The notes under the pieces: model-generated
Database searches by the model: none
Told to the model about the DNA's origin: nothing
What the model saw: only the letters and a program-made list of their open reading frames with translations
Shown here: piece by piece, positions 9,366 to 17,903 of the stretch
Numbering within the stretch: position 1 is the stretch's first letter
Layout: each line of letters begins with the position of its first letter
Program-made: the position numbers and the translations under genes
Origin: Bacteroidales bacterium
GTDB lineage: Bacteria > Bacteroidota > Bacteroidia > Bacteroidales > UBA932
DNA length: 64,000 nucleotides
Direction of reading: 5' to 3'
Assembly (NCBI GenBank): GCA_024402115.1
Contig: JAKSJQ010000002.1
Coordinates: forward strand, 1-64,000

Positions 9366-9391
9366 GAGATTTTTTATGATATTTGGGATAT

Positions 9392-10183
9392 ATGATAGTC
9401 TACCCGAACGTCAAAGTGAATGTGGGACTCAACGTCCTGCGCAAGAGAGAAGACGGTTACCACGACCTGGAAACCCTCTTCGTGCCATATCATGGGATCT
9501 CCGATGTGCTGGAGATCGTACCGTCCGAGGAATTCTCGATCGAAATCGTCAAGGAAGGCGGAGTCGACTGGGATCCGATGACAGACCTTACCGTCAGGGC
9601 ATACCAGCTCCTCAAGGCTGATTACGATATCCCTGCCGTGAGCATACGCCTCGAGAAGAGGTCGCCGGTAGGTGCTGGTCTCGGCGGAGGTTCTTCGGAT
9701 GCCGCATTCGCGTTGAGGTGCATCAGTGAACTATTCTCGCTCGGCCTCTCCGACGATACCCTCGCAGGCTACGCGGCAAGGCTGGGCAGCGACTGCGCAT
9801 TCTTCGTGTACAACCGTCCGATGTTCGGCTCGGGCAGGGGAGAGGTGCTGGAGGATTTCGCCCTCGGAGGCCTTGATTACGGTCAGAAAGGCGCGGAGGA
9901 TTGTCCATACAAGCTCGTTGTGACGGTCCCTCAGGGAATCGCGGTATCTACGGCCGACGCATACAGGGGCATAGTTCCCGTCGTGCCTCAGACCAGCCTG
10001 AAAGAGATACTTTCCCGCCCTGTATCTTCATGGAAGGACGCTCTCGTCAATGATTTCGAGACCACTGTCTTTGCGAAATATCCAAGGCTCGCCCAGATAA
10101 AGCAGGAGCTCTACGACGAAGGAGCGGTATACGCATCGATGTCCGGTTCGGGATCGTCCCTCTATGCAATCTACGCCAGATAG
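9392..10183 (+). CDS. ispE: 4-diphosphocytidyl-2-C-methyl-D-erythritol kinase
   Basis: The 263-residue GHMP kinase carries the ATP-binding loop PVGAGLGGGSSDAA near residues 92-105, the N-terminal KVNVGLNVL and a late SGSGSSLYAIY. IspE phosphorylates CDP-methylerythritol in the non-mevalonate isoprenoid pathway. ATG 9392 was chosen over an in-frame TTG at 9383 because it gives the conserved MIVYPNVKVN start. A near-consensus -7 box, GATATTTG, at 9378-9385 ends only 6 nt before this ATG. Confidence 0.95.
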   Translation: MIVYPNVKVNVGLNVLRKREDGYHDLETLFVPYHGISDVLEIVPSEEFSIEIVKEGGVDWDPMTDLTVRAYQLLKADYDIPAVSIRLEKRSPVGAGLGGGSSDAAFALRCISELFSLGLSDDTLAGYAARLGSDCAFFVYNRPMFGSGRGEVLEDFALGGLDYGQKGAEDCPYKLVVTVPQGIAVSTADAYRGIVPVVPQTSLKEILSRPVSSWKDALVNDFETTVFAKYPRLAQIKQELYDEGAVYASMSGSGSSLYAIYAR

Positions 10184-10231
10184 ACCTGCGGACAGCGGTG
10201 CCCTGAAACCGGCGGCAGATATATAAAAGAA

Positions 10232-10261
10232 TGACGGCTGCACCTCACGGTGTGGCCGTCA
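10232..10261 (-). terminator. Hairpin downstream of the sigma-linked beta-barrel gene
   Basis: A 13-bp stem (10232-10244 with 10249-10261, one mismatch) has a 4-nt loop. On the minus strand it is followed by a T-rich tract (TTCTTTTATATAT), so it most likely ends transcription of the gene stopping at 10322. On the plus strand the T-run is weak. Confidence 0.6.
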
Positions 10262-10321
10262 CTTGGTTAGTTTGTAGTTGTTGTATACTCTTTGGCGCCT
10301 TTCGGCAACCTAGGAATTATC

Positions 10322-11539
10322 TTAAAGCTTGACCCTGAGACCGAGCTCGATGCCAGCCATGAACGGCTGCTGAGTCCTTACGCTCTTGGGCATGTTCTTA
10401 CCCTTGAAATAGTATCTCGCGCTTGGGTCGATGTAGATTCCGAGATGGTCGGCTACCATGAACTCGCAACCGAGTCCGAGTCCGGCCGAGAACATCACGC
10501 CGCCCTTCTGACCCTTGAAGTATGTGTTTCCTCCAGGTGACTGCATGATGTTGTTGTTATAGACACACTTCTCTGCCGAGCCGCCGCCGTATACATAGAA
10601 GTCCACGAACCTGTTGCTCACGATGCTGAAGTATGCGTTGACAGGGATGCCGACATAGAACTGATTGTTTCTGATGTCCGAGTAGGTCTCGCTCTTGAGA
10701 AGCATGCCGCTCTCGTCGTACTCCCTATAGGTTCCGGCATATGTCCTGCCGAGGTAGGTCGCATTGACTCCGAGTCCGATGGACCAGCGCTCGCCGAGAG
10801 GGAACTTGATACCGGTACCGAAGCTGACAGGGATCATGAAGGTGGATTCTCCGGTCTCGGTGATTCCGGTTGCAGAAGGAGCTGCAGCTGGAACTCTCAT
10901 GATGCCGTTAGGGCCCTTCGATGCAGGGTTGGTATTGCTGCTTGCGTTTCCTGAGAAATATACGGAGCTCTTGCGCTTCTTTGCGTTGGCCTTGAAGGAG
11001 TCCTCGAACTCCATCCTGTCGAGAGCCTTGGTGTCGGAGGTCTTCTCGGTGACCTTCTCGGTAGTTACAGTCTTCTCTTCTACCTTTTCTGAGCTTGTGG
11101 TCTTGTCGTTGGCCTTCTCAAGATCTGTAGTCTGAGAGTTCTTGTTGGTGGATGTGGCCTTCGACGAATCAACACGCCTTGGACGGAGTATCTTCACGGG
11201 CTCGCCTGGAACCTCATTCGGAACGAAATCGGCCACCATCTCATCGATGAAGATTGACTCTTCCTCCACGTCAGCGACCATATTCCTGGCACCGCTGACG
11301 ATCTCGATCTGATCGCTCGAAGGTCTGCGACCTGAATATACAATGCCGAAAGTGAGGGCAGCGGCTGCTGCGAGGGCGATGCCGACGCGCCTTGTCCATG
11401 TCAGAACTACCGCCTTGCGCTGGGTCTTTGCAGGAGCGGCTGCCGGAAGCTGACTCTGCACGGCATCCCAGAGACCGGCAGGGACTTCCTCCCTTCCGTT
11501 CTCCATCATGGATCTTACGAGCTTATCAAATTCCTGCAT
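10322..11539 (-). CDS. Anti-sigma-like/beta-barrel fusion paired with an ECF sigma factor
   Basis: The 405-residue protein has three parts. A cytosolic N-terminus (1-50) carries VPAGLWDAVQSQL, like Bacteroidota anti-sigma proteins. One membrane helix follows at about 52-69. Next comes a Lys/Thr/Glu-rich low-complexity linker (EKVTEKTSDTK-like, about 110-185), then about 190 residues of alternating strands ending LGLRVKL, like an OmpW/porin-type 8-stranded barrel. The ATG at 11539 overlaps the sigma stop (TGATG), arguing for coupled translation; an upstream in-frame ATG at 11569 lies inside the sigma gene. It could carry an envelope signal to the sigma factor. Whether the C-terminus inserts in the outer membrane is unknown. 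Confidence 0.8.
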   Translation of the reverse strand: MQEFDKLVRSMMENGREEVPAGLWDAVQSQLPAAAPAKTQRKAVVLTWTRRVGIALAAAAALTFGIVYSGRRPSSDQIEIVSGARNMVADVEEESIFIDEMVADFVPNEVPGEPVKILRPRRVDSSKATSTNKNSQTTDLEKANDKTTSSEKVEEKTVTTEKVTEKTSDTKALDRMEFEDSFKANAKKRKSSVYFSGNASSNTNPASKGPNGIMRVPAAAPSATGITETGESTFMIPVSFGTGIKFPLGERWSIGLGVNATYLGRTYAGTYREYDESGMLLKSETYSDIRNNQFYVGIPVNAYFSIVSNRFVDFYVYGGGSAEKCVYNNNIMQSPGGNTYFKGQKGGVMFSAGLGLGCEFMVADHLGIYIDPSARYYFKGKNMPKSVRTQQPFMAGIELGLRVKL

Positions 11540-12066
11540 CACTGTTCTGCTATTCTGTTCTGGAGCCATATCCTTGCCCTGCTGAGCTGGGTCCTGGAGG
11601 TGGTCTCCGTAATTCCTAATTCATCTGCGATCTCCTTGTGGGAATATCCCTCGATCACGTACATGTTGAAGACTGTCCTGAATCCCGGCGGGAGCTCTGT
11701 GATCAGTTTCATCAGCTCCTTGTATCCGATGTCCTGCATCTGGGTCGACAGTTCGGAACTCAGTTCCCTGGCGCTCTCCAGATCCTCGCTCATCTTCAGC
11801 GCATCCTTCTTCCTGAGGAACATCAGCGCCGTGTTCACGAATATCTTCCTTGCCCATCCCTCGAAGGAACCGTCTCCCTTGTAAGTCTCAAGCTTGGAGA
11901 ACAGCGCCACGAAACCATCCTGCAGAAGGTCCTCGGCCGTCGCCCTGTCACCCACATAGCGCAGGCACACGGACAGCATCAGCGGAGCCAGCCTGTCGAA
12001 AAGCTGCTTCTGCGCGATGCGGTCTCCTTTGAGACAGTCATTGACCAATTTCTGTTCGTCGGTCAC
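11539..12066 (-). CDS. ECF-type RNA polymerase sigma factor
   Basis: The 175-residue protein has sigma region 2 (LMLSVCLRYVGDRATAEDLLQDGFVALF, about 30-57) and region 4 with a helix-turn-helix (GYSHKEIADELGITETTSRTQLSRAR). There is no region 3, as expected for ECF sigmas. It is followed, with a TGATG overlap, by the anti-sigma/beta-barrel gene that probably controls it. A -7 box lies about 95 nt upstream (12161-12168 on the minus strand). The regulon is unknown. Confidence 0.95.
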   Translation of the reverse strand: MTDEQKLVNDCLKGDRIAQKQLFDRLAPLMLSVCLRYVGDRATAEDLLQDGFVALFSKLETYKGDGSFEGWARKIFVNTALMFLRKKDALKMSEDLESARELSSELSTQMQDIGYKELMKLITELPPGFRTVFNMYVIEGYSHKEIADELGITETTSRTQLSRARIWLQNRIAEQ

Positions 12067-12160
12067 GAGGGTTTGGTAGTAATACGCTTGATAGATGCAA
12101 TAATGTGGCTCCGCGTTGCATCGTCATCAAAAACAAACATGAGGGAAGGTGCCACGTCAG

Positions 12161-12188
12161 CAAATATAAATAAAATGTACTATTTTTG
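12161..12188. promoter_or_regulatory. Divergent -7 boxes for the ECF sigma gene and the TPR gene
   Basis: The minus strand has TATATTTG (12168-12161), facing the ECF sigma gene. The plus strand has TATTTTTG (12181-12188), 15 nt before the TPR-protein ATG at 12204. Both match TAnnTTTG exactly; no -33 elements are clear. Confidence 0.6.
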
Positions 12189-12203
12189 TATGTTGACACA
12201 GTT

Positions 12204-13760
12204 ATGGCAAATACTTGGAAAAATATACTCTTGGTCCTTACGGTCGTCTTTCCTTGCATGGCTCTCCATGCACAGGATTTTGACCGCAAGGTGCTGGAGA
12301 ACGCATATCTCCAGGCAGTCCAGCAGTATGACTCTGGTGATTACAAGAAGGCTGCGGCAACCCTCCAGGCTATCCTGAACAAGGATGACTCGATGGACGC
12401 CGCCCACTACTACCTCGGCCTGTGCGCCGCCGGCATGAACGATCTCGAGCAGGCCGAGCTCCATATCACGAAGGCGGTCAAGCTCGACAGCACCAACTAC
12501 TGGTATCGTCAGAGGGCTGCCGTGCTCTATTCTGCAACCGGCAGAGATGAGCAGGCCATCAAGGAATACGAGGCCATACTCCGTGACTTCCCGAAGAAGA
12601 GCGACGTCTACTACAACCTCATAGAACTCTATTCTTCGACCGGCAGGAACGAGGATGCTCTGAACGTGCTTGACAAGATCGAGGGCCTTCAGGGACGTTC
12701 CGACGGTACCGCGATGGCCAGGTTCCAGCTTCTCGGACAGATGAACCATCAGCAGGAAGCATACGACTTCCTCGAGTCCGTCTATGACGAATATCCTTCG
12801 CCTCAGATTCTCAGCATACTGGGAGACTACAACCTCTCCATGTACAAGGACAGCATAGCCGTGGCTCTCTACGACGAGGCCCTCTCCATGGCACCGGGCT
12901 ATGCGCCGGCAGTGGTCGGCAAGGCCGAGGTACACAGGATGAAGAGGGACTACGCGAAGTTCATCGAGGCTTTGGAGCCATTCGTGGCAGACCCTTCGTC
13001 TCCGGTGGAGATGAAGATTGACTACCTCAAGCAGATAGTCCAGCATGCTGACCAGAGACTCATCCAGGGCCACCGCGACGATCTCTACCGCCTCTACCAG
13101 CTCTGCGCCGATACCCATCCGGATAACCCGATGGCGACAAGCTATCTCGTTTCGCTGAAGCTGGGTTATGACGACTATGAAGGTGTGGCAGAATCGGCGG
13201 AGAAGGCTATGCTTGCGTTCCCTGAAGACAATTCCTTCTTGGAGATAGCTACCTATGCCGAATATCAGATCGGCAACCTGGAGAAGGTGCTCGACCTTTC
13301 TCTCATACAGCTCGAGAGGGCGAAGAAGGCTGGCGACAAGAAACAGCTCGCCGTGGCAAACGCCAATGTAGGCGACAGCTACCACTCCCTCGGCGACAAC
13401 AAGAAGGCATACAAGTACTATGAGGCCGCGCTCAAGGACGATCCTGACTATGCGCCGGCCCTCAACAACTATGCATATTATCTCTGCACCACAGGCAAGA
13501 AGCTCAAGAAGGCTTATCAGATGAGCCGCAAGTGCACTGAGCTCGAACCTGATAATGCGACCTATCTCGACACCTTCGGCTGGATACTCCACCTCATGGG
13601 TAAGGACACCGAAGCTCTCGCGATTTTCAAGAGGGTGATGATCTACGGAGGTAAGGATAACGCGGAGGAGCTCCGCCACTATGCGGACGTGCTCGAAGCG
13701 ACCGGCAAGAAGGATCTCGCCGAGATGTATCGCAGCCAGGCTGCAGCAAAGGAAAAATAG
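12204..13760 (+). CDS. Secreted tetratricopeptide-repeat protein
   Basis: The 518-residue protein begins with a signal peptide (MANTWKNILLVLTVVFPCMALHAQ). It is then almost entirely TPR-like helical hairpins, for example AHYYLGLCAAGMNDLEQAELHITKA, VGDSYHSLGDNKKAYKYYEAAL and FGWILHLMGKDTEALAIFKRV. TPR proteins in the periplasm act as scaffolds. It lies 2 nt ahead of an EnvC-like gene, which suggests a role in division or peptidoglycan remodelling. ATG 12204 was preferred to an in-frame TTG at 12186 that overlaps the -7 box. Confidence 0.9.
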   Translation: MANTWKNILLVLTVVFPCMALHAQDFDRKVLENAYLQAVQQYDSGDYKKAAATLQAILNKDDSMDAAHYYLGLCAAGMNDLEQAELHITKAVKLDSTNYWYRQRAAVLYSATGRDEQAIKEYEAILRDFPKKSDVYYNLIELYSSTGRNEDALNVLDKIEGLQGRSDGTAMARFQLLGQMNHQQEAYDFLESVYDEYPSPQILSILGDYNLSMYKDSIAVALYDEALSMAPGYAPAVVGKAEVHRMKRDYAKFIEALEPFVADPSSPVEMKIDYLKQIVQHADQRLIQGHRDDLYRLYQLCADTHPDNPMATSYLVSLKLGYDDYEGVAESAEKAMLAFPEDNSFLEIATYAEYQIGNLEKVLDLSLIQLERAKKAGDKKQLAVANANVGDSYHSLGDNKKAYKYYEAALKDDPDYAPALNNYAYYLCTTGKKLKKAYQMSRKCTELEPDNATYLDTFGWILHLMGKDTEALAIFKRVMIYGGKDNAEELRHYADVLEATGKKDLAEMYRSQAAAKEK

Positions 13761-13762
13761 AA

Positions 13763-14962
13763 ATGAGGTGGTTCAGGGTCATATCTCTCGTCTTCGCGAT
13801 GAGCCTTGCGAGCCTTTCTCTCCAGGCCCAGGACACCCGTGCCCAGGAGGCAAAGAAAAAGAAGCTCGAGCAGGAGATGGCGATACTCGACCGTCAGCTC
13901 AGCGAGAACCGCAAGCAGAGCAAGAATGCCCTTTCCCAGCTCGAACTCTCCCGCAAGAAGGTCAGTCTCCAGAGGGAGATGGTCGCGGAGAGCGACCGAA
14001 AGATCCGCACCTACAGCGACAGCATCTACGCCCACCAGCGCCAGATAGGCGAGCTCCAGCGTCGCGTCGACACCCTTTCGACATATTACTCACGCCTCGT
14101 GAACGCATCCTACAGGAACAGGGATACGAGGATATGGTACATGTACATAATCGCCAGTGAGAACCTCACCCAGGGTTTCCGCCGATACAGCTATTTCAAG
14201 AACCTCTCGAGCAACCTCAAGGACCAGGCGACCAAGCTGCGCGAGGCCAAGGAGGAACTCGAGTACGAGAAGCTTGAACTGGAGAAGCTCAAGGCCGAGA
14301 GCGAGGCCGTGCGCGTGGAACGCAAGCAGGAGCAGGCGAAGCTTGAGCAGGAGCAGGCGGCCGATCAGAAGATCGTGAACGACCTGCAGAAGAACAGGCG
14401 CAAATATGAGAACGAGCTTGCTTCGAAGAAGAAGCAGGTCGAGTCCCTGAACAAGGAGATCCAGAGGATCATCGCTGCTGCCATGAGCGCTGCATCGAAG
14501 AGCACGGACAAGAACGTGAAGAGCGATGGCAAGAAGATGGAAGTCGACAAGGCCCTCGCAGCCGAGTTCTCAAGGAACAAGGGTAGGCTTCCATGGCCGG
14601 TGGACGGTCCGGTGGTCGGCAAGTTCGGCCAGCACTACCATGCCGTATTCACCAACGTGAAGCTTCCTTTCAACAACGGAATCGACATCGCAGCCCAGGC
14701 TAATGCAAAGGTGTGCGCCGTGTTCGACGGTGTGGTGAAGCAGATAGTCGTGCTTCCGGGATACAACCAGTGCGTGCTCGTGCAGCACGGCAACTATTTC
14801 ACTCTCTACTGCAAGCTGCAGTCTACTTCGGTCAAGGCCGGAGACAAGGTGAAGACCGGTCAGCAGGTCGGAATCGTCGATACCATCAACGGTGAGACCC
14901 AGGTCCACTTCGAGGTATGGCAGGGCCAGAAGGCCCAGAATCCGGAGAGCTGGCTGAAATAA
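13763..14962 (+). CDS. EnvC-like murein hydrolase activator (degenerate M23 domain)
   Basis: The 399-residue protein has a signal peptide, a long coiled coil (about 25-265) and a C-terminal LytM/M23 fold (about 290-395). The metal site is broken: the usual HxGxD appears as NNGIDI and the usual HxH as YCKL, while HFEV is kept. E. coli EnvC is likewise inactive as a peptidase and instead activates amidases at the septum. A regulatory, non-catalytic role is therefore likely. It is co-transcribed with the TPR gene 2 nt upstream. Confidence 0.92.
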   Translation: MRWFRVISLVFAMSLASLSLQAQDTRAQEAKKKKLEQEMAILDRQLSENRKQSKNALSQLELSRKKVSLQREMVAESDRKIRTYSDSIYAHQRQIGELQRRVDTLSTYYSRLVNASYRNRDTRIWYMYIIASENLTQGFRRYSYFKNLSSNLKDQATKLREAKEELEYEKLELEKLKAESEAVRVERKQEQAKLEQEQAADQKIVNDLQKNRRKYENELASKKKQVESLNKEIQRIIAAAMSAASKSTDKNVKSDGKKMEVDKALAAEFSRNKGRLPWPVDGPVVGKFGQHYHAVFTNVKLPFNNGIDIAAQANAKVCAVFDGVVKQIVVLPGYNQCVLVQHGNYFTLYCKLQSTSVKAGDKVKTGQQVGIVDTINGETQVHFEVWQGQKAQNPESWLK

Positions 14963-14998
14963 CCTGAAACTTACCTAACGCTAAACCATAAGAAAAGA

Positions 14999-16564
14999 AT
15001 GAAGAAGACAGTATTCCTGTCCGGAGCCACCGGCAACATGGGGTGGCATGGATTTCAGGAAATCCTGAAGAAGAAGGACAGATTTGACATACGCCTGCTC
15101 GCGCGAAAGAGCAAGAAGAACGAGAAGGCACTTGCGCCTTATATGAATGATCCTGCCGTCACCATCGTCTGGGGTGACCTCTGCGTCCTCGAGGACGTGA
15201 GGAAGGCGGTAGCGGGATCGGACTATGTCCTCCATGTCGGGGGCATGGTCAGCCCTGCAGCAGACTACTATCCCGAAAAGACTCTCAAGGTCAACATCAC
15301 TGCTGCCCAGAATGTGGTGAAAGCCGTACTTGAGCAGCCGAACGCAGACGACATCCGCGTAGTATATATAGGTTCGGTGGCCCAGTATGGAAACAGGATG
15401 GGCGAGACCCTCTGGGGCCGTACCGGTGACCCTCAGCGTGCGAGCCTGTACGACATGTACTCGGTTTCGAAGTGCGCAGCCGAGAAGGTCTTTGCGGATT
15501 CAGGTCTGAAGCATTGGGTATCCCTCCGCCAGAGCGGCATACTCTACGCGGGCATACTCAAGGTCGTCAATCCGACCGCCTTCCATGTCCCAGTGCGCGG
15601 TGCGCTCGAATGGGCTACGGTCGAGGATTCCGCCAGGCTCATGGCCAACGTGATCGAGGATGACGTGCCGGAGGAGTTCTGGAACCGTTTCTACAATATC
15701 TCCAGCGGTGAGCAGTACCGAATGAGCAACTATGAGTTCGAGACACGTCTCCTCAATGGGCTCGGTCTTCCCGGACCGGAGAAGGTGTTCGAGGCGAAGT
15801 GGTTCGCGACAAGAAATTTCCACGGCATGTGGTACACGGACGCGGATGAGCTCGAGAAGTATCTCCATTTCCGCGCAAACCTTCCTGTCGACGAGTATTT
15901 CGCGCAGCTCAAGGGCCAGCTCGACTGGTATTACAAGCTCGCGCCCCTCGCGCCTGCCTGGGCAATCAAGATGTTCATGAAGAGATTTGCTTTCGAGGAT
16001 GGCATGGGCACACAGTCGTGGGCGAAGAACAACCCTGAGCGCCTCAATGCGTATTATGGTTCGCGCGAGGCTTATGAAGGTATACATTCATGGGCGCAGA
16101 TGCGTCCCGGATACATGGAGAAGAACCTTGAGAAGGCCGTCCAGTCCGGCGAGGCCGAAAATCTCGACCATGGATATGACGAGAGCAAGAGCATATATGT
16201 ACTCACGAAGGAAGAGATCCGGGCTGCCGCTGAGTTCCGTGGAGGACGTTGCCTCGGTCTTCTCGATCCGTCTCTTATCCCTGATCTCACTTCGTTGCCT
16301 GTCACAGCAATGTCGTCAGCGATCTCTACTCTGCCGGACGCTGCTCTCGAGCATGCGTGGGAGGCTTCTCCTTGGGCTCAGGACGAGTCAGGAGCATGGA
16401 AGAAGGGTACCCAGTTCCTGTGGGAATGCGAGCATGGCCACCGTTTCGCGGCGTCCCTCGAGTATGTGCTTCTCGGAGGAGGATGGTGCCTGGACTGCGG
16501 CTATCTCTATGCCGAACCTTATCAGCCTAGCGAGAATCGCTTCCTGAAGCAGATCTTGTTGTAA
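14999..16564 (+). CDS. NAD-dependent epimerase/dehydratase with Cys/His-rich C-terminal module
   Basis: The 521-residue protein starts with an extended SDR domain: Rossmann motif GATGNMGWHG at about residues 9-18 and catalytic YSVSK with an upstream Ser. Epimerase-type sequence runs to about 320. The remaining 200 residues are not typical of epimerases. They end in a cluster C477-x-H479-x-H481 and C497-x-x-C500, shaped like a zinc ribbon. The reaction is unknown. It stands alone, with a strong terminator after it, convergent with mdh. Confidence 0.85.
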   Translation: MKKTVFLSGATGNMGWHGFQEILKKKDRFDIRLLARKSKKNEKALAPYMNDPAVTIVWGDLCVLEDVRKAVAGSDYVLHVGGMVSPAADYYPEKTLKVNITAAQNVVKAVLEQPNADDIRVVYIGSVAQYGNRMGETLWGRTGDPQRASLYDMYSVSKCAAEKVFADSGLKHWVSLRQSGILYAGILKVVNPTAFHVPVRGALEWATVEDSARLMANVIEDDVPEEFWNRFYNISSGEQYRMSNYEFETRLLNGLGLPGPEKVFEAKWFATRNFHGMWYTDADELEKYLHFRANLPVDEYFAQLKGQLDWYYKLAPLAPAWAIKMFMKRFAFEDGMGTQSWAKNNPERLNAYYGSREAYEGIHSWAQMRPGYMEKNLEKAVQSGEAENLDHGYDESKSIYVLTKEEIRAAAEFRGGRCLGLLDPSLIPDLTSLPVTAMSSAISTLPDAALEHAWEASPWAQDESGAWKKGTQFLWECEHGHRFAASLEYVLLGGGWCLDCGYLYAEPYQPSENRFLKQILL

Positions 16565-16568
16565 ATGA

Positions 16569-16605
16569 AAAGCAGCGGCCTGTCAGACCGCTGCTTTATT
16601 TTTCT
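16569..16605. terminator. Terminator between the epimerase gene and mdh
   Basis: A 10-bp perfect stem (16569-16578 with 16588-16597) with a 9-nt loop is followed by a T-rich tract on the plus strand. A-rich sequence also precedes it, so it could serve both convergent genes. Confidence 0.85.
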
Positions 16606-16632
16606 TTATCGTAACGCCCGAGGGCGATTCAA

Positions 16633-17625
16633 TTAAAGATTGGCGTTGAGGCTCTTCCACTCCTCTACTGGAGGTACGATGCCGAGATCGATGATCTCCT
16701 GACGCATCTTGCAGAGGTGCTCGTAAGAAGAGTTGAGAGCTGCGAGCTCCTCCTCAGTACCGGTAGGCTGTACATAGTGTACGCCGGTGGCGTCGATAGT
16801 GGTAGGCATAGCCATGAACACGTTCTTGAAGCCGCACTTGTCGCAGTTCACATAGGTACCTGCAGGAAGGGTGAAAGGAGCGCCGCCCATGGCAGCCTCG
16901 ATCATCTTCACTGAGCAGTATGCAGGGCTCTGGAATGATGAACGGCCGCGGAGCTTGATGATTGCAGAACCACCCTGGATGGTGTTGTGCTTGATCTCAG
17001 CCATCTTCTCAGCTGAAAGACCCATCTCAGAGAGAGGCTTGCCGTCAACCTTTACCTTAGATGCGAATACTGCCATCTGCTCGCCGTGACCACCATAGGT
17101 GTGTGCACCGGTAACTGCGCTCTGAGGAACGCCGAACTCCTTAGCGAGGTTACTCTGGAGACGAGTTGAGTCGAGAGCAGCGAGTGAGGTAAGCTGGCTT
17201 GGCTTGAGGCCTGAGTGGATGAGAGCGGTGAGAGCGGTAACGTCAGCAGGGTTGAAGATAACGACAACGTGCTTTACGTCTGGGCAATATTCCTTTACAT
17301 AGTCACCGAACTGAGCGGCGATCTGGCAGTTACCCTTGAGGAGGTCCTCACGGGTCATGCCGTCCTTACGAGGTGCTCCACCTGATGAGATGATGTACTT
17401 AGCACCGGTGAAAGCTTCCTTTGGATCTACGGTCCAGGTTACATTTGCACCCTCGAAGCCGCAGTGACGCATTTCCTCTGCTACGCCCTCGCAACCAGGT
17501 GCGAAGATATCATAGAGGCAGATGTTAGGGGTAAGGCCAAGCATGAGGGCTGTCTGTGCCATGTTGGAACCGATTGCTCCACCGGCACCGACGATTACGA
17601 GTTTCTCGTTAGTTAAATAATTCAT
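16633..17625 (-). CDS. mdh: Malate dehydrogenase
   Basis: The 330-residue protein has the NAD-binding loop GAGGAIGSN at about 13-21. The substrate loop GGAPRKDGMTREDLLKGN has the Arg pattern that favours malate over lactate, and HTYGGHGEQM holds the catalytic His. It interconverts malate and oxaloacetate, in fermenting Bacteroidales mainly in the reductive direction towards fumarate and succinate. Codon use is strongly biased (many GGT and CTC codons), as expected for high expression. Its promoter lies at 17683-17690 on the minus strand. Confidence 0.96.
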   Translation of the reverse strand: MNYLTNEKLVIVGAGGAIGSNMAQTALMLGLTPNICLYDIFAPGCEGVAEEMRHCGFEGANVTWTVDPKEAFTGAKYIISSGGAPRKDGMTREDLLKGNCQIAAQFGDYVKEYCPDVKHVVVIFNPADVTALTALIHSGLKPSQLTSLAALDSTRLQSNLAKEFGVPQSAVTGAHTYGGHGEQMAVFASKVKVDGKPLSEMGLSAEKMAEIKHNTIQGGSAIIKLRGRSSFQSPAYCSVKMIEAAMGGAPFTLPAGTYVNCDKCGFKNVFMAMPTTIDATGVHYVQPTGTEEELAALNSSYEHLCKMRQEIIDLGIVPPVEEWKSLNANL

Positions 17626-17682
17626 AGTTATTTAATTGATTAGTGATTTCATAGTTTTTCGGGGCTAGGACCCGAATCAATG

Positions 17683-17721
17683 CAAATATAGGTAACATAT
17701 TCCAAAAAAACACTATATTTG
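17683..17721. promoter_or_regulatory. Divergent -7 boxes for mdh and the phosphopantetheinyl transferase leader
   Basis: TATATTTG is present on both strands: minus at 17690-17683, facing mdh, and plus at 17714-17721, facing the phosphopantetheinyl transferase gene. The plus box lies 182 nt before that gene's ATG. Confidence 0.65.
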
Positions 17722-17903
17722 CAGCCGAATCAAAGAATAACTACAGCAGTGGAACAACCTCCCAGTCCAGCAATAGCACTCTGTGCAATTCCGACGGATC
17801 AGCCTTCTGACGACCCGTTGTCGGACGCTGCAAATAATATCATAACTATAGGAAACATCATTTGCACTCCTCTTTCGTAAGGGGGAGCGCGACAGACGTA
17901 TAT
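17722..17903 (+). other. Long leader with candidate 43-codon ORF and hairpin
   Basis: Between the -7 box and the transferase ATG are 182 nt. A frame opened by GTG at 17749 runs to TAA at 17878-17880, coding a peptide rich in Pro, Asp and Ile; there is no support beyond its being open. TTTGCAGC (17718-17725) is complementary to GCTGCAAA (17827-17834). A hairpin with a 9-bp, GU-containing stem and 3-nt loop spans 17867-17887, just before the ATG at 17904. It could be a structured leader, a small RNA or a small-protein gene. None is proven. Confidence 0.35.

Noticed and set aside
12180..13679. A 499-codon open frame on the minus strand opposite the TPR gene
   Set aside because: It mirrors GC-rich codon use of the plus-strand gene, whose signal peptide and TPR repeats are clear. 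The mirror product has no recognisable motif.
17718..17834. Identifying the leader before the phosphopantetheinyl transferase as 6S RNA
   Set aside because: The closing 8-mers begin inside the -7 box and so would not be fully transcribed from that promoter. Without covariation the label is not supported.
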